From Betaproteobacteria bacterium (GTDB lineage: Bacteria; Pseudomonadota; Gammaproteobacteria; Burkholderiales; SG8-41): a DNA stretch of 22,950 nucleotides. The stretch lies in assembly GCA_029883965.1 (NCBI GenBank), contig JAOUIN010000013.1:1-22950 (forward strand), written 5' to 3'. Below, piece by piece: positions 16,731 through 22,950 of this stretch. Positions within the stretch are counted from its first letter, which is position 1, and every line of letters starts with the position of its first letter. Made by a program: the position numbers and the translations under genes. Below the pieces are notes generated by a model. That model did not search any database and was not told the origin of the DNA. It worked only from the letters and a program-made list of their open reading frames with translations.

Positions 16731-18938
16731 ATGACCCCCGCTTTCCTTACCGGCCTCAACGAGCAGCAGCTCGAAGCGGTTACGCTGCCTCATCAATCCG
16801 CGCTGATACTCGCCGGTGCGGGCAGCGGCAAGACGCGCGTCCTGACCACGCGCATGGCGTGGCTGATTCAGAGCGGACAGGTAAGTCCGATGAATCTGCT
16901 TGCGGTGACATTCACCAACAAGGCCGCCAAGGAGATGATGACGCGGCTGTCGGCCATGCTGCCGATCAATACCCGCGGCATGTGGGTGGGCACTTTCCAC
17001 GGGCTGTGCAACCGCATGCTGCGCGCCCATTACCGCGAGGCCGGCCTGCCGCAGCTGTTTCAGATACTCGATACCCAGGATCAGCTCGCGTTGATCAAGC
17101 GGCTGATGAAGGCCATGAACGTGGACGAGGAGCGCTACCCGCCGCGCCAGGCGCAATGGTTCATTGCTGCCAGCAAGGACGAAGGCAAGCGCGCCGACAA
17201 GGTCGAGCCCCACGATGATTTTTCGCGGGGCATGGTTGATTTCTACGCCGCATACGACCGCCAGTGCCAGCGCGAGGGCGTCGTTGATTTCGCCGAACTG
17301 CTGTTGCGCGCCTATGAGCTGCTGGCGCGCAATGAGAGCCTGCGCGAGCACTATGTCAGCCGTTTCCGTCATATTCTGGTCGATGAATTCCAGGACACCA
17401 ACCGCCTGCAGTACCGCTGGCTGCAGTTGCTGGCCGGACAACAGAACGCGATTTTTGCGGTCGGGGACGATGACCAGTCGATCTACGGCTGGCGCGGGGC
17501 ATCGACGGCGAACATGCAGGATCTGCAGCGTGACTTTCACGTCGAAAGAGTCATCAAGCTCGAGCAGAACTACCGCTCCCACGGCAACATACTCGACGCT
17601 GCCAACGCGCTGATCTCGCACAACCGCAAGCGTCTGGGCAAGAGCCTGTGGACTGATGACAACAAGGGCGAGCCGCTGCGGGTATTCGAGGGCGCATCGG
17701 ATTTCGACGAGGCCGCCTATGTGGTGGACGAAGTGCGCACCCTGAAGGCCGACGGGGTGCGGCTGTCCGACATGGCGGTGCTGTACCGGTCGAACGCGCA
17801 GTCACGGGTGCTCGAACACGCGCTGTTCACTGCGGGAATGCCTTACCGCGTTTACGGCGGGCTGCGGTTTTTCGAGCGCCAGGAGATCAAGCATGCGCTG
17901 GCATACCTGCGGCTGGTGGCCAACCAGGAGGACGACGGCGCTTTGCTCCGCATCATCAATTTCCCGACACGCGGCATCGGCAACCGCAGCCTGGAGCAGC
18001 TGCAGGGAATGGCACGCGAGGCCGGCATGAGCCTGTGGGCATCGGCCTGTGCCAATACGCTGTCGGGCAGGGCCGCGGCGAGCATCGCCGCGTTCGTGCA
18101 GATGATCGAAGCGATGCGCAGTGCCACCGCCGGCCTGCCGTTACCGGAAGTGATCGCCCATGTGATCGAGCACAGCGGACTGAAGGCGCATTACCGCAAT
18201 GAAAAGGAAGGGGCCGACCGGCTGGAGAACCTGGACGAACTGGTCAACGCGGCGGCGGTGTACGTGGATGAACGTGCGACGCAACTGCCGGCAGAGGGCG
18301 CGCCACCGGAGGAAATGGATGAACTCACGGCATTTCTCGCCCACGCCGCACTGGAGGCCGGCGAGCATCAGGCCGAAGCGGGCGCCGATGCCCTGCAGCT
18401 GATGACGGTGCATTCAGCAAAAGGCCTGGAGTTTCATGCAGTGTTCATTACCGGTCTTGAGGAAGGTTTGTTTCCGCATGAAAACAGCATGACCGAGGCG
18501 GAGGGCGTGGAGGAAGAGCGGCGGCTGATGTACGTGGCGCTGACGCGTGCGCGTCGTCGTCTGTATCTGCTGCTGGCACAAAGCCGGATGCTGCACGGGC
18601 AGACGCGCTACAACGTGCCGTCACGGTTTTTTCGCGAACTGCCGGAGGCGCTTTTAAGCCGGGTCAACCACGTTCGCCAGTCGCAGGCCCCCGCGTACGC
18701 GCAGCAGCGCCAGCCGGCTTATGGTGCGATGCGCGCCGCTCATGCGGCAGCGGCGCCGGCATTGCAATCCCGCGATTCGCCGTGGCGCATCGGCCAGGCA
18801 GTAGTGCATGCCAAGTTCGGCGCCGGCGTCATCGTCGGCTCGGAGGGTGGTGGTGCCGACGCCCGCGTTCAGGTGAATTTCAGGAACTCGGGGCCGAAGT
18901 GGCTGATGCTCGAGTATGCGAAGCTCACTGCCGCCTGA
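16731..18938 (+). CDS. uvrD: DNA helicase II UvrD (SF1A 3'-5' helicase)
   Basis: ATP-dependent helicase for nucleotide-excision and mismatch repair. From the ATG at 16731 it is 735 aa (E. coli 720). Motifs in order: Q motif LNEQQLEAV (9-17), Walker A AGAGSGKT (28-35), Ia AVTFTNKAAKEM, II VDEFQDT (DEFQDT 218-223), III GDDDQSIYGWRGA, IV EQNYRS, V LMTVHSAKGLEF and VI VALTRARRRLYLL. All are intact. The C-terminal tail (GQAVVHAKFGAGVIVG...) is the Tudor-like module that in UvrD/PcrA contacts RNA polymerase and UvrB. GTG at 16728 is an alternative start one codon earlier. No good Shine-Dalgarno sequence is seen. The gene converges on the membrane-protein gene with only 6 bp between their stop codons. 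UvrD rather than Rep is favoured by this tail and length. Confidence 0.93.
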   Translation: MTPAFLTGLNEQQLEAVTLPHQSALILAGAGSGKTRVLTTRMAWLIQSGQVSPMNLLAVTFTNKAAKEMMTRLSAMLPINTRGMWVGTFHGLCNRMLRAHYREAGLPQLFQILDTQDQLALIKRLMKAMNVDEERYPPRQAQWFIAASKDEGKRADKVEPHDDFSRGMVDFYAAYDRQCQREGVVDFAELLLRAYELLARNESLREHYVSRFRHILVDEFQDTNRLQYRWLQLLAGQQNAIFAVGDDDQSIYGWRGASTANMQDLQRDFHVERVIKLEQNYRSHGNILDAANALISHNRKRLGKSLWTDDNKGEPLRVFEGASDFDEAAYVVDEVRTLKADGVRLSDMAVLYRSNAQSRVLEHALFTAGMPYRVYGGLRFFERQEIKHALAYLRLVANQEDDGALLRIINFPTRGIGNRSLEQLQGMAREAGMSLWASACANTLSGRAAASIAAFVQMIEAMRSATAGLPLPEVIAHVIEHSGLKAHYRNEKEGADRLENLDELVNAAAVYVDERATQLPAEGAPPEEMDELTAFLAHAALEAGEHQAEAGADALQLMTVHSAKGLEFHAVFITGLEEGLFPHENSMTEAEGVEEERRLMYVALTRARRRLYLLLAQSRMLHGQTRYNVPSRFFRELPEALLSRVNHVRQSQAPAYAQQRQPAYGAMRAAHAAAAPALQSRDSPWRIGQAVVHAKFGAGVIVGSEGGGADARVQVNFRNSGPKWLMLEYAKLTAA

Positions 18939-18949
18939 CGCCGCTCAGG
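18934..18949. terminator. Hairpin shared by the converging ends of uvrD and the membrane-protein gene
   Basis: CCTGA (18934-18938), 6-nt loop, TCAGG (18945-18949). The uvrD stop TGA (18936-18938) forms the end of one arm, and the stop of the opposing gene (18947-18945 on the minus strand) forms the start of the other. The stem is perfect but short and no T tract follows, so any terminator role is inferred. Confidence 0.3.
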
Positions 18950-19688
18950 ATATCAGGGGATTCGGTGCAGGCGGCGTTGCGCCCTCGGCCGGGAAAATGT
19001 CCTTGTAGCTCGCGTAGATCGAACACACCAATACCGGCAGCAGCACGATAAAACCGAGCATCAGCGGCAGGAACGCGGCGATCGACATCGCCACCCCGAT
19101 CACACCATAGACCAGGAACGGCAGGGTGTTCTGCCAGCACGCGGCGAGGGAACGTTTCATGGCCTCCAGCGGCGGCATGTTGTGAAACACGATCAGCAGC
19201 GGTGCAAACCACACGGCCATCAGTACCGGCAGGAACACTGCCATGCCGACGGCGACGCCAGTCATGAGGCTGCGGGCGGCAACCCGTATGGTTTCAGCGT
19301 CCGCGCCCTTGTCCATCAGCGCGGGCAGTGCGGAGCCGCCGGCAACCGCAAAAATGACGCCCACTGCAACAATATTGCCGGCAAGGTAGATGCCGCCCAC
19401 GGTGACCAGCGGTGCGGCGTGGGTCTTGAACGCCCCGAACAGCTGGCTAACTGCGGGCTCTTCGCCGAGGTCGGCGCTGCGGCAGCCGATCATCAGCCCG
19501 GCAAAGAACACCGGGGAAACCAGGTTGATCGCCAGCGCACCGACCAGCGGGATCATTGCCGAGACCACCCAGATCAGCAGCATGACGATGATCATCGTGA
19601 TCCACGTCAGCGGCTGCCCCCGAAACATGCGGAAACCCTCGACGATCCATTGCCAACCCCGGTTTGCGGCTACAGTGCGTGAGTCCAT
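18945..19688 (-). CDS. BPSS1780-family multipass membrane protein
   Basis: Inner-membrane protein of unknown function, named after a Burkholderia gene and common in beta-proteobacteria. The 247-aa protein opens MDSRTVAANRGWQWIVEGFRMFRGQP, typical of the family: an amphipathic start before the membrane part. About five to six hydrophobic segments follow (ITMIIVMLLIWVVSAMIPLVG, INLVSPVFFAGLMIG, IVAVGVIFAVAGG, VAVGMAVFLPVLMAVWFAPLLIVF, FLVYGVIGVAMSIAAFLPLMLGFIVLLPVLVCSIYASY) and a short Pro-rich tail. The ATG at 19688 has a good ribosome-binding site, AGGAG, about 9 nt upstream. It has its own promoter-like sequence that overlaps the end of thrB. No catalytic residue pattern was recognised. Confidence 0.82.
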   Translation of the reverse strand: MDSRTVAANRGWQWIVEGFRMFRGQPLTWITMIIVMLLIWVVSAMIPLVGALAINLVSPVFFAGLMIGCRSADLGEEPAVSQLFGAFKTHAAPLVTVGGIYLAGNIVAVGVIFAVAGGSALPALMDKGADAETIRVAARSLMTGVAVGMAVFLPVLMAVWFAPLLIVFHNMPPLEAMKRSLAACWQNTLPFLVYGVIGVAMSIAAFLPLMLGFIVLLPVLVCSIYASYKDIFPAEGATPPAPNPLIS

Positions 19689-19718
19689 GGGCTTTTTCTC
19701 CTGTCCTTCGATGCCGCA

Positions 19719-19749
19719 ATTATAGGCATGCCGTGATCGCGTTTGTCAG
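19719..19749 (-). promoter_or_regulatory. Promoter for the BPSS1780-family gene, overlapping the end of thrB
   Basis: On the minus strand, CTGACA (19749-19744, five of six to the -35 consensus), a 19-bp spacer and a perfect TATAAT (19724-19719), followed by AGGAG and the ATG at 19688. The -35 element covers the thrB stop codon. The spacer is longer than the optimum of 17. Confidence 0.5.
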
Positions 19750-20696
19750 GACACCAGGCCCGGCAGTGCCTGCTCGTGGCGAATGCGCGACTCCAGAATG
19801 CGCCGAAAATGCTCCGGATCCTTGGCGTGAGTCAGTTCACCGGGGCGCGGCAGATGGTAGTCGTACAGTCTCGACACCCAGAAACGCAGCGCGCCTGCGC
19901 GCAGCATCACCGGCCAGGCGCCGCGTTCAATCGGGGTAAACGGCCGCACCTCACCGTAAGCATCCACAAACGCGCGTGTGCGCGCCACATCCAGTCCGCC
20001 ATCGGCCGTAATACACCAGTCGTTGACGGCAATGGCGATGTCGTAGAGGAGCGCATCGGTGCAGGCAAAATAGAAATCGATGACGCCCGCGACTTGGTCG
20101 CCGGTGAACAGGACATTGTCGCGGAACAAATCGGCATGGATGGCGCCGCGCGGCAGGTCCGAGAAACGGTACAGCGACTGGAAGCGTACTTCTTCCTTCA
20201 GCAGCACGGCCTCTTCCGTGGAGACAAACGGCAGGATGTCGGTGAGCGCGGCCTTCCACCATTTCGGCCCGCGCGGATTGTCCATCGTGGTCGCATACGA
20301 TTGTCCCGCCAGGTGCAGCCGGGCGAGCACGCGACCGACCGCCGCGCATTGTGCCTCGGTTGGCGCAGATACGTCGCTGCCTTCGAGGCGCGCAACGAGC
20401 GCTGCAGGCTTGCCGTTCAGTTCGCCGAGATAACTGCCGCTGCGATTGGCGACCGGATGGGCGCTGGGTACGCCGCGTTCGGCGAGGTGTGCCATCAGAT
20501 TCAGGTAGAACGGCAGCTCCACCGCCGTGAGCTTTTCGAACAGCGTCAGCACGTAGCGGCCGTTGCCGGTCGTTACAAAATAATTGGTGTTCTCGATACC
20601 GGCCTGGATTCCCCGGAGATCGACCAGATCGCCGACGGCGTAGTTCTTCAGCCAGCGGCGCAGCTCATCGGCGGTAACGGTCGTAAATACGGACAT
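19746..20696 (-). CDS. thrB: Homoserine kinase (ThrB, aminoglycoside-phosphotransferase fold)
   Basis: Phosphorylates homoserine with ATP, the step before threonine synthase. The 316-aa protein belongs to the APH/choline-kinase fold type used by beta-, many gamma- and alpha-proteobacteria, not the GHMP type of E. coli. Landmarks: N-terminal MSVFTTVTADELRRWL, GIENTNYFVTT (33-43), lysine-bearing VLTLFEKL, the catalytic HADLFRDN (187-194, the family's HxDLxxxN loop) and the metal-binding DFYFA (207-211). The ATG at 20696 gives the usual N-terminus. It sits between the DUF2782 gene (65 bp upstream, same strand) and the BPSS1780-family gene, an order common in beta-proteobacteria. No hom or thrC is in the window. 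Confidence 0.93.
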   Translation of the reverse strand: MSVFTTVTADELRRWLKNYAVGDLVDLRGIQAGIENTNYFVTTGNGRYVLTLFEKLTAVELPFYLNLMAHLAERGVPSAHPVANRSGSYLGELNGKPAALVARLEGSDVSAPTEAQCAAVGRVLARLHLAGQSYATTMDNPRGPKWWKAALTDILPFVSTEEAVLLKEEVRFQSLYRFSDLPRGAIHADLFRDNVLFTGDQVAGVIDFYFACTDALLYDIAIAVNDWCITADGGLDVARTRAFVDAYGEVRPFTPIERGAWPVMLRAGALRFWVSRLYDYHLPRPGELTHAKDPEHFRRILESRIRHEQALPGLVS

Positions 20697-20710
20697 GGCA
20701 GGGGCGAGAG

Positions 20711-20726
20711 GCGCGTGACAGCGCGC
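20711..20726. repeat. Small inverted repeat between the DUF2782 gene and thrB
   Basis: GCGCG-TGACAG-CGCGC in the 65-bp spacer, about 15 nt upstream of the thrB start codon. It may be an mRNA leader structure. In a GC-rich genome such a 5-bp stem can occur by chance. Confidence 0.25.
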
Positions 20727-20761
20727 TTGGCTGGAGTGCGATTACCGTCTGAACGCGCGGT

Positions 20762-21106
20762 TCAGAACGAATGTATGACCCACATCGGCGGGCGGATGCC
20801 GCTGTCGTGGGCTTCCTGACGCGAAAACTTGCCGTCGCCACGCTCATCGATCAGGAAGTAGGGCTGTCCGCCGGGCGGTGTGACTTTCATCATGTAGAGC
20901 TTGCCGGCAATGCGATATTCCTCGACGGTATCCTCGCCGCGCTTGCGAATGGTTACCTGCGGCTCCTTCGACGGGTCGAGTTCGAAGCCCGGAGGCGGAG
21001 GCGGCGGTTCCGGTATCGGCTGCGCCTTCGTCGGGTCTTGCGCGGAGGCAGACAGCGCAACGGTCAGCGCGGTGGCGGCAATCATCAGTTGCAGTACGGG
21101 TCGCAT
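20762..21106 (-). CDS. Small secreted DUF2782-family protein
   Basis: Predicted periplasmic protein of unknown function, 114 aa. Signal peptide MRPVLQLMIAATALTVALSASAQ (cleavage after ASA/Q, about residue 22), a proline-rich stretch (PIPEPPPPPPG, 30-40), then the conserved domain: EPQVTIRKRGEDTVEEYRIAGKLYMMKVTPPGGQPYFLIDERGDG and the tail. The frame is open far upstream, but the ATG at 21106 is chosen because GGAGAG lies just upstream and a signal peptide begins there; the longer frame is polA antisense. It is next to thrB and divergent from polA, which is the normal neighbourhood of DUF2782 in beta-proteobacteria. Confidence 0.85.
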   Translation of the reverse strand: MRPVLQLMIAATALTVALSASAQDPTKAQPIPEPPPPPPGFELDPSKEPQVTIRKRGEDTVEEYRIAGKLYMMKVTPPGGQPYFLIDERGDGKFSRQEAHDSGIRPPMWVIHSF

Positions 21107-21286
21107 GAGGGGCTCTCCAATGAGCTCCATTATCCGGTTTTCCCCGGCGTTTTGAAAGGCTGTTCCATCCGGGACTGCACCGCGGCCGACGGGAGAACTC
21201 TGCGATAATCCGCCTGTAATAAAATCAAAAAACAGCGGGCGGTGATGCGAGACCTGCCCGGCACATCCACGTTGCACAGGTTCCCG

Positions 21287-22950
21287 ATGAAAACCCTGCT
21301 TTTGGTCGACGGTTCGTCCTATCTTTATCGCGCGTTCCATGCGATCCGCGATCTGAAGACCAGTCGCGGTGAGCCGAGCAATGCGATTTACGGCGTGCTC
21401 AACATGCTGCGCAAGCTGCACAAGGAGGTGCCAGCCGAATACAGCGCCTGCGTGTTCGATGCCAGGGGCAAGACCTTCCGCGATGATCTGTACGCGGAAT
21501 ACAAGGCCAACCGGCCGCCGATGCCGGACGACCTCGCGGCGCAGATCGGGCCGTTGAAAGAAGCGATTGTTGCAATGGGCTGGCCGTTGCTCGAGGTGCC
21601 GGGCGTCGAGGCCGATGATGTGATCGGTACGCTGGCGCATGCGGCGGAAAAAGCCGGCATGCGAGTGGTGATTTCCACCGGCGACAAGGACATCACGCAA
21701 CTGGTGACGCCGCAGGTGACGCTGGTCAACACGATGTCCAATGAAACGCTGGATGTTGCCGGTGTCGAGAAAAAATTCGGTGTTGCGCCCGAACGCATGG
21801 TTGATTATCTGACGCTGATCGGGGACAGCGTGGACAACGTGCCGGGCGTCGCCAAGGTCGGTCCGAAAACCGCCGTCAAATGGCTGACGCAGTACGGCAC
21901 TTTGGATGCCATCGTAAAAAACGCGGCGGACATCGGCGGTGCAGTCGGCAATAACCTGCGCGAAGCGCTCGATTGGCTGCCGCAGGCGCGGGCGTTGCTG
22001 ACGATCAAATGCGATGTGGAATTGCCGCTGCGCATGGAAGACCTCGCGCCGCAGCCGCAGGACAAGGAAAAGCTGGCGGCACTGTTCGACCGGTTTGAAT
22101 TCAGGACGTGGCGGCGCGAACTCGATGGCGGCGATACTGCCGCGCCGGCGGCCGCGAGCCCGGCACCGGTCGCGACCGCCGCCGCACCGCAGTACCCGCG
22201 ACAGTATGAAACCGTACTGACCGGACAGGCACTGGACGAATGGCTTGCACGCATCGATGCTGCAGCGCTCACGGCAGTTGATACGGAAACCACTAGCCTG
22301 GATGCGATGGTCGCGGAACTGGTCGGCATTTCGCTGTCGGTGGAACCGGGCCGCGCCGCCTATATTCCGGTCGGGCATGTCTATGCCGGTGCGCCCGAAC
22401 AGCTATCGCGCGAACAGGTCCTTAACAAGTTGAAACCCTGGCTGCAAAGTGAAAAACACACCAAGCTCGGCCAGCATTTCAAATACGACATGCATGTGTT
22501 TGCCAATTACGGCATCGAAGTCGCTGGTGTTGCGCACGACACGCTGCTGGAGTCCTACGTCCTTGAAAGTCATCAACGCCATGACATGGATTCCATGGCT
22601 AACAGGATTTTATCAATAAAAACAATAAGTTATGATGAAATCACGGGGAAGGGTGCGAAGCGCATCGGTTTCGAGCAGGTCGCCGTCGAACGCGCTGCCG
22701 AATATGCCGCTGAAGATGCCGATATCACGTTGCAATTGCACCAGGCGCTGCATCCGCGCATCGCCGCCGACGACAAGCTTAATCACATCTACGCCGACAT
22801 CGAGATGCCGGCGATGCCGGTGCTCTACGCGATGGAGCGCAACGGCGTGCTGCTCGACGAAAAGCTGCTCGCCGATTTGTCCGCGGAGTTCGGTGCCAAG
22901 ATGATGGACATCGAAGCGCGCGCACATGCACAGGCCGGTCAGCCGTTCAA
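21287..22950 (+). CDS. polA: DNA polymerase I (5' part, cut by window edge)
   Basis: Gap-filling and primer-removing polymerase. About 554 codons are present of an expected ~920. Residues 1 to about 290 are the 5'-3' exonuclease: LLLVDGSSYLYRAFHA, FDARGKTFRDDLYAEYKANR, GVEADDVIGTLA, STGDKDITQLV and GDSVDNVPGVAKVGPKTA, with the metal-binding acidic residues in place. After an Ala/Pro linker comes the 3'-5' exonuclease with intact Exo I DTE (Asp332, Glu334), Exo II KYDMHVF and Exo III YAAEDADIT. The proofreading site therefore looks active, which is not true of all bacterial Pol I. The polymerase domain starts near 515 (IEMPAMPVLYAMERNGVLLD). Codons 440-451 are unusually AT-rich and rare. The ATG at 21287 gives the standard N-terminus; divergent from the DUF2782 gene. 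Confidence 0.96.
   Translation, partial: MKTLLLVDGSSYLYRAFHAIRDLKTSRGEPSNAIYGVLNMLRKLHKEVPAEYSACVFDARGKTFRDDLYAEYKANRPPMPDDLAAQIGPLKEAIVAMGWPLLEVPGVEADDVIGTLAHAAEKAGMRVVISTGDKDITQLVTPQVTLVNTMSNETLDVAGVEKKFGVAPERMVDYLTLIGDSVDNVPGVAKVGPKTAVKWLTQYGTLDAIVKNAADIGGAVGNNLREALDWLPQARALLTIKCDVELPLRMEDLAPQPQDKEKLAALFDRFEFRTWRRELDGGDTAAPAAASPAPVATAAAPQYPRQYETVLTGQALDEWLARIDAAALTAVDTETTSLDAMVAELVGISLSVEPGRAAYIPVGHVYAGAPEQLSREQVLNKLKPWLQSEKHTKLGQHFKYDMHVFANYGIEVAGVAHDTLLESYVLESHQRHDMDSMANRILSIKTISYDEITGKGAKRIGFEQVAVERAAEYAAEDADITLQLHQALHPRIAADDKLNHIYADIEMPAMPVLYAMERNGVLLDEKLLADLSAEFGAKMMDIEARAHAQAGQPF

Noticed and set aside
15825..17621. 598-aa leftward open frame across fecR-spor and uvrD
   Set aside because: Both underlying plus-strand genes have clear motifs; this frame is antisense noise.
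21107..22378. Long upstream extension of the DUF2782 frame
   Set aside because: It runs antisense through polA. The signal peptide and ribosome-binding site fix the start at 21106.

Overview
This window is ordinary, gene-dense chromosomal DNA from a GC-rich Betaproteobacterium. The best indications of that are the gene strings leuS-lptE-holA-proA and BPSS1780-family/thrB/DUF2782/polA, both familiar from beta-proteobacterial chromosomes, and a dihydrolipoyl dehydrogenase carrying its own lipoyl domain. A Sox thiosulfate-oxidation gene next to a three-gene 2-oxoacid:ferredoxin oxidoreductase module of the Azoarcus/Thauera type suggests a metabolically versatile sulfur-oxidising or anaerobic lineage (Rhodocyclales- or Nitrosomonadales-like). 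That placement is inference. No tRNA, rRNA, insertion sequence, prophage or CRISPR array was seen.

Layout, left to right. (1) Positions 1-831: soxA (+), probably the last gene of a sox cluster lying to the left, convergent with kup (-), a potassium transporter. (2) Positions 2883-7675: a leftward operon korC-korA-korB encoding an NAD(P)-linked 2-oxoacid (probably 2-oxoglutarate):ferredoxin oxidoreductase. korC has a TTG start. (3) Positions 7676-8181: a 0.5-kb non-coding leader with a cluster of A/T tracts. (4) Positions 8182-15685, all leftward: lpdA (E3 with lipoyl domain), proA, holA, lptE and leuS. leuS, lptE and holA look like one transcription unit. (5) Positions 15798-18938, rightward: a secreted FecR-SPOR protein and the helicase uvrD. 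(6) Positions 18945-21106, leftward: a BPSS1780-family membrane protein, thrB and a DUF2782 protein. (7) Positions 21287 to the window end, rightward: polA, cut off by the edge in its polymerase domain.

How the genes work together. SoxA binds and loads sulfur compounds in periplasmic thiosulfate oxidation. KorAB would oxidatively decarboxylate a 2-oxoacid to its acyl-CoA and reduce ferredoxin. KorC, which has a GltD-like FAD/NAD(P) core and a 2x[4Fe-4S] tail, would connect this to NAD(P)H. LpdA belongs to the alternative NAD-linked pyruvate/2-oxoglutarate dehydrogenase chemistry, so two routes for 2-oxoacid decarboxylation sit side by side. The rest is housekeeping: proline and threonine synthesis, tRNA charging, LPS export, DNA replication and repair.

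No wholly new system could be supported. The items most worth a second look are a near-consensus promoter reading antisense into the end of korB, the TTG-started korC behind its A-tract leader, stop codons embedded in shared hairpins between two convergent gene pairs, and a patch of rare, AT-rich codons inside polA.
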